Assembly (NCBI GenBank): GCA_964578975.1
Contig: CAZOFA010000069.1
Span: forward strand, 1 to 13,459
Direction: 5' to 3'
Source: CAYRUP01 sp964578975
GTDB taxonomy: Bacteria > Pseudomonadota > Gammaproteobacteria > DSM-16500
Length of the DNA: 13,459 nt
Of the stretch, positions 6,370 through 13,459 are shown piece after piece. Below the pieces are notes generated by a model. The model was not told where the DNA came from and ran no database searches. It saw only the letters and a list, made by a program, of their open reading frames with translations. The position numbers and the translations under genes were made by a program. The first letter of the stretch is position 1, and each line of letters starts with the position of its first letter.

Positions 6370-7197
6370 ATGGATCATTATGCCGTGATGGGAAATCCCA
6401 TCCAACATAGCTTATCGCCACACATTCACAGTTTGTTTGCAACACAAACACGACAAAACATGAATTACCAAGCTATTTTAGTTGATCTGGATGGCCTATC
6501 AGGCGCACTAAATGATTTTCAAAATCGTGGCGGCCGCGGTTTGAATATCACACTGCCCTTCAAACAAGAAGCGTTTTTACTCATGCATACGTTGAGCGCA
6601 CGCGCGCTTGAGGCGAAGGCAGTCAATACCATTCAATTTAATCCAGACGGAAGTCGTTTTGGTGATAATACAGATGGAGTTGGCTTTATACGCGATGTAA
6701 CAATACAGCACCAATTTTCGTTAAACAATAAACGTATTTTGATTTTAGGCGCAGGCGGTGCAGTGCGCGGCGTATTGGGTGCAATTTTAAAAGAAAAACC
6801 AGCATTACTCATGATTGCGAATCGCACCGAAAACAACGCAAAAGCATTAGCGCACGAATTTGCCTCTGATTTAATCCAAACGGTTTCTTTGAAAAATCTT
6901 AGCAATTATCAATTTGATATGGTGATCAATGGGACGAGTGCGAGTTTGCAAGATGACACGTTGTCGTTGCCCAATCACATATTAAGTGACTCCGCATTTT
7001 GTTATGACATGGTGTATGGCAAAGGCATGACCCCATTTTTGTCTTGGGCAACAGAGCAAGGCGCCTTGATTCAAAGCGATGGACTCGGTATGTTAGTTGA
7101 ACAAGCGGCTGAATCATTTTTGCTGTGGCGTGGCGTTAAACCCGAAACCGACAGCATTATAAATATTTTAAAGCAAAAACTAACGATGAACGCTTGA
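6370..7197 (+). CDS. aroE: Shikimate dehydrogenase (NADP+)
   Basis: AroE reduces 3-dehydroshikimate to shikimate with NADPH, the fourth step of the pathway to chorismate. The 275-aa protein has the usual length. From the chosen start, residue numbers match E. coli AroE: substrate serines S14 and S16 (HSLSP), catalytic lysine K65 (NITLPFK) and D102 (GDNTDG). The NADP fold has GAGGAVRG (127-134), with NRT (151-153) as the 2'-phosphate-binding clamp; a late QAAESFLLWRG helix closes the family pattern. It lies between a probable terminator and the metY promoter, whose -35 overlaps the aroE stop codon. No clear aroE promoter is seen, so it may depend on read-through or on a weak promoter in or near the repeat. 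Confidence 0.96.
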   Translation: MDHYAVMGNPIQHSLSPHIHSLFATQTRQNMNYQAILVDLDGLSGALNDFQNRGGRGLNITLPFKQEAFLLMHTLSARALEAKAVNTIQFNPDGSRFGDNTDGVGFIRDVTIQHQFSLNNKRILILGAGGAVRGVLGAILKEKPALLMIANRTENNAKALAHEFASDLIQTVSLKNLSNYQFDMVINGTSASLQDDTLSLPNHILSDSAFCYDMVYGKGMTPFLSWATEQGALIQSDGLGMLVEQAAESFLLWRGVKPETDSIINILKQKLTMNA

Positions 7198-7228
7198 ATA
7201 TCCCGACACTTTTATTATAGAATGCGCC
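7194..7228 (+). promoter_or_regulatory. metY promoter with GC-rich discriminator
   Basis: The -35 TTGAAT (7194-7199) and -10 TAGAAT (7218-7223) are separated by 18 bp, with a predicted start near 7230, about 4 nt before the tRNA. The bases just after the -10 are GCGCC (7224-7228). GC-rich discriminators are a known feature of stable-RNA promoters that ppGpp/DksA represses. Growth-rate control of the tRNA and the following operon is thus inferred, not shown. Confidence 0.6.
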
Positions 7229-7233
7229 ATTAC

Positions 7234-7310
<77 letters not shown>

Positions 7311-7327
7311 ACAAGTTTTAAAATAAT

Positions 7328-7350
7328 AAGACCCCTATTGGGGTTTTTTA
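7328..7350 (+). terminator. Intrinsic terminator 1 after metY
   Basis: The stem ACCCC/GGGGT (7331-7335 and 7340-7344) has a TATT loop and is followed by a run of T residues to 7349. The A residues before the stem can extend the pairing. It should end part of the transcription right after the tRNA. Confidence 0.75.
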
Positions 7351-7369
7351 TTTTCAGAAGTGAAAAAAT

Positions 7370-7393
7370 AATGGGCGTATAGGCCCATTTTTT
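7370..7393 (+). terminator. Intrinsic terminator 2, just before rimP
   Basis: The stem ATGGGC/GCCCAT (7371-7376 and 7383-7388) has a 6-nt loop and is followed by a T-run to 7393. It ends 13 nt before the rimP start and close to its ribosome site. With terminator 1 it forms a tandem barrier between the tRNA and the protein genes, as expected for an antitermination or attenuation leader. Confidence 0.7.
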
Positions 7394-7406
7394 ATGTGAG
7401 AGATCA

Positions 7407-7862
7407 ATGAGTAACGTTGAAACCACATTACGAGAACGCTTGGCATCACTCGTGAGCGCCATGGGATACGAATTTGTCGGCGTTGAACAAAGGCGTCAAG
7501 GTCGTGGTTCATTGCTACGAATTTATATTGATCATGAAAAAGGAATAACGCTGGATGACTGCTCTAAAGTGAGTTATCAAGTGAGTGCGATGCTGGATGT
7601 GGAGGACCCGATACAAGGGCATTATAACTTGGAGATTTCATCTCCCGGATTAGACCGTCCGTTGTTTGAGATTGCCCATTATCGAAAATATATTGGCAAT
7701 CGAATCAAGGTGCGTATGTATAACCCTGTGCAAGATCAACGAAATTTTGTGGGGATTTTACAACGTGTAGATGAAACTGACATTCATCTTTTGATAAACG
7801 CGGAAGAAGTGACATTATCTTTTTCCGGCATAGAGAAAGCGAAAGTCATTGCGGATACTTGA
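7407..7862 (+). CDS. rimP: Ribosome maturation factor RimP
   Basis: RimP binds the 30S precursor and helps assemble the S12 region. The 151-aa protein has the usual size and two domains: an N-terminal alpha/beta domain (about 1-83) ending in the family signature LEISSPGLDRPL (75-86), and a C-terminal SH3/Sm-like barrel (about 90-150). A GAGAG stretch at 7398-7402 serves as ribosome site. It is the first protein gene of the nusA operon and lies directly behind two terminators, so its expression probably depends on read-through from the metY promoter. Confidence 0.95.
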   Translation: MSNVETTLRERLASLVSAMGYEFVGVEQRRQGRGSLLRIYIDHEKGITLDDCSKVSYQVSAMLDVEDPIQGHYNLEISSPGLDRPLFEIAHYRKYIGNRIKVRMYNPVQDQRNFVGILQRVDETDIHLLINAEEVTLSFSGIEKAKVIADT

Positions 7863-7902
7863 ACCCGCATAGTGATTACATGAATTTCGAGTGAGGCTCG
7901 CT

Positions 7903-9414
7903 ATGAACAAAGAAATTTTGTTAGTTGTTGAAGCGGTATCAAATGAAAAAGGCGTCGATAGCGATGTTATTTTCCAAGCGATTGAATCTGCTTTGGAGAT
8001 GGCAACGAAAAAACGCGCTGGTGAAGAAATTGATATTAAAGTAACGATCAACAGAAAGACGGGCGATTATCAGACGCAACGACGTTGGTTAGTGATCGAA
8101 GATGAAAAAGATGAGGAAGAAGGTGACGATGGCCTTGCACGTTTAACTTTATCTGCAGCGCGCACGCGCGATCCAAAAATTGCGGTGGGTGGCTATATTG
8201 AAGAACCCATGGAATCCGTCGAGTTTGGCCGTATTGCGGCGCAAAAAGCGAAACAAGTCATCGTACAAAAAGTATTAGAAGCTGAACGCGCGCAACTCGT
8301 GAGTGCATTCAAAGAACGCTTAGGCACATTAGTCAATGGCGTTGTTAAAAAAGTCACGCGTGAATTTGTGTTGCTTGATTTAGGCAACAATGCAGAAGCG
8401 ATTTTAACGCGTGCTGAAATGATTCCTCATGAAGCTGTGCGGGTGAATGATCGTTTACGCGCTTATTTATTTGAAATTCGTTCGGATATGAAAGGTCCAC
8501 AAATGTCGGTGAGCCGCACACGTCCTGAAATGTTAAGTGAGTTATTTAAAATTGAAGTGCCAGAAATTGGCGAAGAGTTGATAGAAATTAAAGGCGCTGC
8601 ACGCGATCCTGGTTCACGCGCTAAAATTGCCGTCAAAACCAATGATGGGCGTATTGATCCGATTGGTGCCTGTGTGGGCATGCGCGGTGCGCGCGTTCAA
8701 GCGGTGTCTAGTGAGCTTGGCGGTGAACGCGTTGATATCGTGTTGTGGGATGATAATCCTGCGCAGTTAGTGATTAATGCGATGGCACCGGCGGAAGTGG
8801 CATCGATTGTCGTGGATGAAGATAGTCACACGATGGATATTGCCGTCAAAGAAGAACAATTGTCGCAAGCGATTGGGCGCAATGGGCAAAATGTCAGATT
8901 GGCGGGCGAATTAACTGGGTGGCGTTTGAATGTCATGACAGAAGATCAAGCGAAAGCCAAAACCGCGGCTGAAGAAGAAGGCGTGGTGCAGTTATTTAAA
9001 GAAAAATTGGGTATTGATGATGATGTTGCACAGGTGTTAACGGAAGAAGGATTTACCTCACTTGAAGAAATTGCTTACGTTCCATTGAATGAAATGCTGG
9101 AAATTGAAGGGTTTGATGAAGAATTGGTTGAAGCATTGCGTGAACGTGCCAAAGCTGCTTTGCTCACCAAAGCAATTGCGGAAGAGCAAGAGTTGGAAAT
9201 GACAGAGCCTGCGGAAGACTTATTGGAAATGGAAGGAATGGATCGACATTTCGCTTATGTGCTTGCCAATCATGGTATTATCACACGCGAAGATCTGGCT
9301 GAGCAGTCCGTTGATGATTTGCTTGAGATCAGTGAAATCGATGAAGAAAAAGCTGCCTCATTAATTATGACAGCGCGCAAACCATGGTTTGATGAAACAA
9401 ATCATGTTGATTGA
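7903..9414 (+). CDS. nusA: Transcription termination/antitermination factor NusA
   Basis: NusA binds RNA polymerase near the RNA exit channel, promotes pausing and intrinsic termination, and joins antitermination complexes. The 503-aa protein has the full domain set: polymerase-binding N-terminal domain (1-130), S1 domain (about 135-200), KH1 with VGMRGARV (258-265), KH2 with IGRNGQNV (324-331), and two acidic C-terminal repeats (about 365-420 and 437-490). Both acidic repeats are present, as in E. coli and unlike Bacillus. The start is ATG 7903 (MNKEILLVVEAVSNEKG) with GAGG at 7893-7896; a GTG four codons upstream lies at the ribosome site and is rejected. In E. coli NusA represses its own operon, and the leader terminators here would allow the same. 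Confidence 0.98.
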   Translation: MNKEILLVVEAVSNEKGVDSDVIFQAIESALEMATKKRAGEEIDIKVTINRKTGDYQTQRRWLVIEDEKDEEEGDDGLARLTLSAARTRDPKIAVGGYIEEPMESVEFGRIAAQKAKQVIVQKVLEAERAQLVSAFKERLGTLVNGVVKKVTREFVLLDLGNNAEAILTRAEMIPHEAVRVNDRLRAYLFEIRSDMKGPQMSVSRTRPEMLSELFKIEVPEIGEELIEIKGAARDPGSRAKIAVKTNDGRIDPIGACVGMRGARVQAVSSELGGERVDIVLWDDNPAQLVINAMAPAEVASIVVDEDSHTMDIAVKEEQLSQAIGRNGQNVRLAGELTGWRLNVMTEDQAKAKTAAEEEGVVQLFKEKLGIDDDVAQVLTEEGFTSLEEIAYVPLNEMLEIEGFDEELVEALRERAKAALLTKAIAEEQELEMTEPAEDLLEMEGMDRHFAYVLANHGIITREDLAEQSVDDLLEISEIDEEKAASLIMTARKPWFDETNHVD

Positions 9415-9423
9415 GGAGAGAGG
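9413..9423 (+). promoter_or_regulatory. Strong ribosome site setting the infB start
   Basis: GAGGAGAGAGG overlaps the nusA stop and sits 4 nt before ATG 9428. It makes this start much better than the in-frame ATGs at 9389 and 9392 inside nusA. Confidence 0.8.
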
Positions 9424-9427
9424 TTCG

Positions 9428-12022
9428 ATGCCAAAAGATCCTACTGTGGCTGAAAAAAAAGGTGCAGTAACGAATACAAAAACGCAAGGCGTATCAGTCA
9501 AACAACTGGCCGTTGATATTGGCGTCACCGACGATCGTTTGCTGATGCAATTGAAAGAGGCGGGAGTGAAAGTTTCTCATTCAGATGCGATGGTTTCAGA
9601 AGAACAAAAACAAAAATTGTTGAAGTATTTGCAACAACATCACGGCGCAAAGAAGAAAACAGTGCCTGATAAAATTGTATTGCGACGTGCAAAAACCAGC
9701 GAAATTAAAGTGTCTGGATCGCAAGGCGCAAGGAAAACAATTAGCGTTCAAGTTCGTAAAAAACGCACCTATATCAAACGTCCGCTGGAAGAACAAGCAA
9801 ATCCACTTGCAGTTGATCATGCGACACCTGAAGCTGAAATTAAGCCCATGGTTGATGAGCCATTGACATCAGAAGCACTGTCAACCGATGTGATGATAGA
9901 AGAAGTACCTGCGGTTCCCGTGGTGGAAACCGTTGAACTTGTCCCTGAACCTGCAAAAACAGCTGAAGCTGCAGCACCTGCGACAGATGTGAAACGTCCG
10001 AAAGAAAAACGTGCGCATCCTCTTCGTCCCGAAATGGAAGAAAGCGACCGACCGAAAAAGAAAAAAAGAACGCGCGGTGGGGAAAGAGATGATATACATC
10101 AATACGACGCATTGCTTGGCAAAGGCAGTGCGCCACTGGATTTATTGCGCAATGAAGAAGGTGATCTTGAAGTTGTTGAGCAACGTCGTCGCCGTAAATT
10201 TGGTAAATCACGTAAAGCGCAACAAGTGCAAGTGCAAGCGTTTACCAAACCAACTGCACCGATTATCCATGATGTGAATATTCCAGAAACGATTACGGTT
10301 GCTGATCTCGCGCAAAAAATGTCGGTGAAAGGTGCTGAAGTCATTAAAACCATGATGAAAATGGGTGCGATGGTAACGATCAATCAAGTGATTGATCAAG
10401 AAACTGCAGCACTCGTGGTGCAAGAAATGGGACATAAATCCATCCTCATTAATTCTTATGCGCTGGAAGAATCTTTTCGCAAAGACACAGAAGTGCAAGG
10501 CGAATTACTTCCTCGTGCACCAGTCGTCACTATTATGGGTCACGTCGACCATGGTAAAACATCCTTACTCGATTATATTCGTCGCACAAAAGTGACGGCG
10601 GGTGAAGCCGGTGGAATTACGCAACATATTGGCGCGTATCATGTTGAAACACCCAAAGGCGTGATTACCTTTTTAGATACACCCGGTCACGCTGCATTTA
10701 CTGCGATGCGTGCACGCGGAGCAAAATTAACCGATATCGTCGTGTTAGTGGTGGCAGCAGACGATGGCGTGATGCCCCAAACGGTTGAAGCGATTAATCA
10801 TGCGAAAGCGGCAGAGGTTCCGATCATTGTCGCTGTGAATAAAATTGATAAACCCGAAGCTGATCTTGATCGTGTGCGCAATGATTTATCCAAACAAAAT
10901 CTTATCCCTGAAGAATGGGGTGGCGATACGATGTTTGTGCCGATTTCCGCAAAAACAGGCCAAAACGTCGATCAATTGTTAGATTCGATTTTAGTGCAAG
11001 CTGAAGTGCTTGAGCTCAAAGCCGTCGTTGATTGTTCTGCGCGCGGTGTGGTGATTGAATCACGCTTAGATAAAGGCCGAGGTGCTGTGGCTAGTTTACT
11101 CGTCCAACAAGGTACATTGCGCAAAGGTGATTTGGTGTTAGCGGGATTTGAATATGGACGCGTGCGTGCTGTGTTTGATGAAAGAAGCAAACCTGTTGAA
11201 AAAGCCGGTCCTTCCATTCCGGTGGAAATTTTAGGATTGTCGAGCACTCCGAATGCCGGTGATGAATTTATTGTGGTGGAAGATGAACGACGCGCGCGTG
11301 AAGTGGCGTTATTCCGTCAAGGTAAATTCCGTGAAGTGAAATTAGCCAAACAAAATGCCGCGAAACTTGAAAACATTTTACAACGCATGGGTGATGAAAA
11401 ATCCGAACGTGTACTGAATATTGTGTTGAAAGCAGATGTTCAAGGTTCTGCAGAAGCGCTTGCGCAAGCGTTAAGTGAATTATCCACCTCTGAAGTCAAA
11501 ATTAAAATTGTCTCCAGTGGCGTGGGTGGTATTAACGAGTCCGATGTGAATCTTGCGCTTGCATCGGATGCCATCGTCATCGGATTTAATGTGCGTGCGA
11601 ATAATGAAGCGCGCAAATTAATTGAAGCAGAAAGTGTTGATTTGCATTATCACAGCATTATTTATGATGTGATTAATGAAGTGAAACGTGCCATCAGTGG
11701 ATTCATGGCGCCAGAAATTCATGAAAAAATTATTGGCTTGGCCGAAGTGCGTGAAGTTTTCCGCTCGTCAAAAATGGGCGCGATTGCCGGTTGTATGGTG
11801 GTCGAGGGCGTTGTGCGGCGTAATAATCCGATTCGCGTATTGCGTGATAATGTGGTCGTTTTTGAAGGTGCGCTAGAGTCACTACGCCGTTTCAAAGAAG
11901 ATGTCAGCGAAGTTCGCAATGGAATGGAATGTGGTATTGGTGTGAAAAGTTATAATGACATCAAACCCAATGATCAGATCGAAGTTTTCGAACGAGTTGA
12001 AGTTAAACGAGCGCTGACATGA
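9428..12022 (+). CDS. infB: Translation initiation factor IF-2
   Basis: IF2 is the GTPase that brings fMet-tRNA to the 30S subunit and joins the subunits. The 864-aa protein is a full-length long form. An IF2-N domain (about 20-72, VSVKQLAVDIGVTDDRLLMQL) is followed by a variable charged linker (about 75-270) containing a basic KKKKRTR patch. A second IF2-N-type domain (about 284-342) precedes the G domain: G1 GHVDHGKT (371-378), G2 GGITQH (395-400), G3 DTPGH (417-421), G4 NKID (471-474) and G5 SAK (507-509). The C-terminal region (about 535-864) has the domain II barrel, the NVRAN block of domain III and the fMet-binding C2 barrel. No internal start for an IF2-beta-type product was identified. 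It is spaced 13 nt after nusA and overlaps rbfA by ATGA. Confidence 0.98.
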   Translation: MPKDPTVAEKKGAVTNTKTQGVSVKQLAVDIGVTDDRLLMQLKEAGVKVSHSDAMVSEEQKQKLLKYLQQHHGAKKKTVPDKIVLRRAKTSEIKVSGSQGARKTISVQVRKKRTYIKRPLEEQANPLAVDHATPEAEIKPMVDEPLTSEALSTDVMIEEVPAVPVVETVELVPEPAKTAEAAAPATDVKRPKEKRAHPLRPEMEESDRPKKKKRTRGGERDDIHQYDALLGKGSAPLDLLRNEEGDLEVVEQRRRRKFGKSRKAQQVQVQAFTKPTAPIIHDVNIPETITVADLAQKMSVKGAEVIKTMMKMGAMVTINQVIDQETAALVVQEMGHKSILINSYALEESFRKDTEVQGELLPRAPVVTIMGHVDHGKTSLLDYIRRTKVTAGEAGGITQHIGAYHVETPKGVITFLDTPGHAAFTAMRARGAKLTDIVVLVVAADDGVMPQTVEAINHAKAAEVPIIVAVNKIDKPEADLDRVRNDLSKQNLIPEEWGGDTMFVPISAKTGQNVDQLLDSILVQAEVLELKAVVDCSARGVVIESRLDKGRGAVASLLVQQGTLRKGDLVLAGFEYGRVRAVFDERSKPVEKAGPSIPVEILGLSSTPNAGDEFIVVEDERRAREVALFRQGKFREVKLAKQNAAKLENILQRMGDEKSERVLNIVLKADVQGSAEALAQALSELSTSEVKIKIVSSGVGGINESDVNLALASDAIVIGFNVRANNEARKLIEAESVDLHYHSIIYDVINEVKRAISGFMAPEIHEKIIGLAEVREVFRSSKMGAIAGCMVVEGVVRRNNPIRVLRDNVVVFEGALESLRRFKEDVSEVRNGMECGIGVKSYNDIKPNDQIEVFERVEVKRALT

Positions 12023-12372
12023 CCAGCAAAAGTTTTAAACGTGAAAAACGCATCAATGATTTGATTCAAACCGCGCTTGCGGAAATCATTCAAAAAGAAG
12101 CGAATGATTTGCGACTGGGCATGATCACGATTACGGGTGTGAGCACGTCGCATGATCTTGCTTTTGCAAAAGTGTTTGTGAGTGTTTTAGAAGAAGATAA
12201 ATCGACAGACGTTTTGCTCGCATTAAATAATGCAGCAAAATATTTACGTTATTCACTTGCGAATGCTGTGAAATTACGTGTGACACCGGAATTGAAATTT
12301 ATTTATGATGATTCTAGTGTGCGTGGTAGTCGTATTTCTTCGTTGATTAATGACGCATTAAAAAAAGATTAG
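12019..12372 (+). CDS. rbfA: Ribosome-binding factor A
   Basis: RbfA is a 30S assembly factor that acts near helix 1 of 16S rRNA and is released by RsgA, which is also encoded here. The 117-aa protein is a single KH-like domain. The typical ending LRVTPELKFIYDDSSVRGSR spans residues 86-105. Its ATG overlaps the infB stop by ATGA and there is no good ribosome site, so translation is probably coupled to infB. A palindromic repeat begins 5 nt after the stop. Confidence 0.96.
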   Translation: MTSKSFKREKRINDLIQTALAEIIQKEANDLRLGMITITGVSTSHDLAFAKVFVSVLEEDKSTDVLLALNNAAKYLRYSLANAVKLRVTPELKFIYDDSSVRGSRISSLINDALKKD

Positions 12373-12377
12373 GAGAC

Positions 12378-12483
12378 CGTCATTGCGAGCGCGAGCGAAG
12401 CAATCCAGGTTTTATTGTCACGCGCATATTAGTCTAAGGGCGAAAACCTGGATTGCTTCGTCGCTACGCTCCTCGCAATGACG
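12378..12483. repeat. Palindromic intergenic repeat, family B, inside the nusA operon
   Basis: Outer arms CGTCATTGCGAG (12378-12389) and CTCGCAATGACG (12472-12483) are exact complements, as are the inner arms CGAAGCAATCCAGGTTTT (12396-12413) and its complement at 12443-12460. The short middle segments are asymmetric and a 29-nt loop remains. The transcript would fold into a hairpin of over 100 nt. No T-run follows, so it does not look like a terminator. The sequence type (GTCATTGCGAGC..GAAGCAATCC) recurs in many bacterial genomes as I recall, but only one copy is in this window. Confidence 0.85.
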
Positions 12484-12498
12484 TAGTGATAAAAAAAC

Positions 12499-13395
12499 AT
12501 GAAACAACTCTTAAAAAACATCGACGGCATTTTACTGCTCGACAAACCTCTGCATCTTTCCTCTAATCATGCGTTGCAACGCGTTAAACGTTTATTCGGC
12601 GCGAAGAAAGCAGGACACACCGGCAGTTTAGATCCCCTCGCAACCGGCATGTTGCCAATTTGTTTTGGCGCCGCCACCAAAATGTCGCAGTTTTTGTTGG
12701 ATTCTGACAAACATTATGTGGTCGAAGGTAAATTAGGCATTAAAACCACGACCGGCGATGCAGAAGGTGAAGTCGTCGCAGAGAAACCTGTCATCAATAT
12801 CACAACAGAACGCATTGCTGATGTGATGCAGCGCTTCATGGGCACAATCACTCAAATTCCACCGATGTTTTCTGCACTAAAGCATCAAGGCAAACCGTTG
12901 TATGAATTAGCCCGTCAAGGAATTGAAGTCACACGTCAACCACGCACCATTCATATTCACGCATTACACTTAACGGCTTATCAAGAAAATCGATTTAATT
13001 TTACCGTGCATTGCAGCAAAGGAACTTACGTGCGCACGCTGGTCGAAGACATCGGTGACGCATTAGGCTGTGGCGCACATGTGATTGGTTTGCATCGTTC
13101 GATGGTCGCACCTTATCAACAAAATAAAATGTATACCTGGGATGAACTAGAATCTTTACAGCAACAAAATACATTGCTGCAATGTTTGTTGCCGGTCGCG
13201 ACTTCCGTGCAACATCTTCCCATCGTCACGCTATCGTCCGCCGCGATTTTTTATTTGCGTACCGGTCAATCGGTGATGGCGCCGCAAAAAATGGACGTCG
13301 GTTTAGTGAAAATTTTTTCTGAGCAGGCGGAATTTATTGGTGTAGGCGAAATTTTAAATGATGGACGTTTGGTTCCGCGTCGCTTGATGAAATAA
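12499..13395 (+). CDS. truB: tRNA pseudouridine(55) synthase TruB
   Basis: TruB converts U55 in the T loop of tRNAs to pseudouridine and also acts as a tRNA-folding chaperone. The 298-aa protein is close to the E. coli enzyme in length. It has the N-terminal GILLLDKP block, the catalytic loop GHTGSLDPLATGMLP with D45 as nucleophile, KHYVVEGKLG (71-80), the YELARQG block and CSKGTYVRTLVED, and a C-terminal PUA-like domain from about residue 235. No clear ribosome site precedes the ATG; the upstream 126 bp are mostly the family B palindrome. In E. coli rpsO and pnp follow; here the window ends too early to see them. Confidence 0.96.
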   Translation: MKQLLKNIDGILLLDKPLHLSSNHALQRVKRLFGAKKAGHTGSLDPLATGMLPICFGAATKMSQFLLDSDKHYVVEGKLGIKTTTGDAEGEVVAEKPVINITTERIADVMQRFMGTITQIPPMFSALKHQGKPLYELARQGIEVTRQPRTIHIHALHLTAYQENRFNFTVHCSKGTYVRTLVEDIGDALGCGAHVIGLHRSMVAPYQQNKMYTWDELESLQQQNTLLQCLLPVATSVQHLPIVTLSSAAIFYLRTGQSVMAPQKMDVGLVKIFSEQAEFIGVGEILNDGRLVPRRLMK

Positions 13396-13406
13396 TCTCA
13401 CCTTGT

Positions 13407-13440
13407 GCCCTTCGAGACGCGCTGCGCGCTCCTCAGGGCG
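13407..13440. repeat. Palindromic intergenic repeat, family C, likely incomplete at window end
   Basis: GCCCT (13407-13411) pairs with AGGGC (13435-13439) around an inner palindrome CGCGCTGCGCG (13418-13428). The layout CCCTTCGAGACGC..CTCCTCAGGGCGAACGG is of a repeat type seen in many proteobacterial intergenic regions as I recall. The partner half, if any, lies beyond the window. It directly follows truB and no T-run is seen. Confidence 0.6.
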
Positions 13441-13459
13441 AACGGTCACAGATAGCCGT

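Noticed and set aside
7213..7218. TATTAT as the metY -10
   Set aside because: Only 13 bp would separate it from TTGAAT; TAGAAT at 7218-7223 gives 18 bp and a better start point.
7311..7406. A separate rimP promoter in the A/T-rich leader
   Set aside because: TAAAAT-like hexamers occur but none has a usable -35 at 16-18 bp.
9840..10211. 123-codon open frame on the minus strand, the longest antisense frame
   Set aside because: It lies wholly inside the infB linker, has no recognisable domain or ribosome site, and looks like a by-product of the codon composition there.
10099..10498. Antisense open frames of 94 and 96 codons across infB
   Set aside because: Both are opposite conserved IF2 codons and show no plausible protein features.

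Overview
The window reads as a chromosomal housekeeping region of a gammaproteobacterium with moderately AT-rich codon use. The strongest evidence is the block from 7234 to 13395: initiator tRNA-fMet (metY), rimP, nusA, infB, rbfA, truB, in the order known from Escherichia coli. A Com1/DsbA-like periplasmic thiol oxidoreductase, a FabV-type enoyl reductase and frequent intergenic palindromic repeats would fit a Legionellales/Coxiella-related lineage. That placement is inference from memory of those groups, not something the sequence proves.

Layout. Positions 1-129 hold a palindromic repeat and a 19-bp tandem repeat downstream of fabV (minus strand). From a divergent intergenic region at 1315-1404, fabV runs leftward. 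An FAD-dependent oxidoreductase and an aldo/keto reductase, coupled by an ATGA overlap, run rightward. The reductase converges on rsgA (minus strand) and the two coding ends overlap by 15 bp. rsgA and cca are divergent with only 24 bp between start codons. A DsbA-family gene follows cca from its own good sigma70-like promoter and ends at a palindromic repeat plus T-tract that looks like a terminator. Then comes aroE, and after it the metY operon. metY has a promoter with a GC-rich discriminator, and two intrinsic terminators separate the tRNA from rimP.

Functionally, the right half is the translation and transcription-machinery operon: initiator tRNA, 30S maturation (RimP, RbfA), elongation/termination control (NusA), initiation (IF2) and tRNA pseudouridylation (TruB). 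RsgA (30S maturation GTPase) and Cca (tRNA 3'-end synthesis) add to that theme. The left half is metabolic: fatty-acid synthesis (FabV), the shikimate pathway (AroE) and an uncharacterised redox pair.

I see no phage, defence, CRISPR or secretion system and no clear new system. The points most worth checking are a Cca enzyme whose HD domain has lost its metal-ligand motifs, a U1:U72 initiator tRNA, terminators between metY and rimP, and three families of intergenic palindromes, one inserted inside the nusA operon between rbfA and truB.
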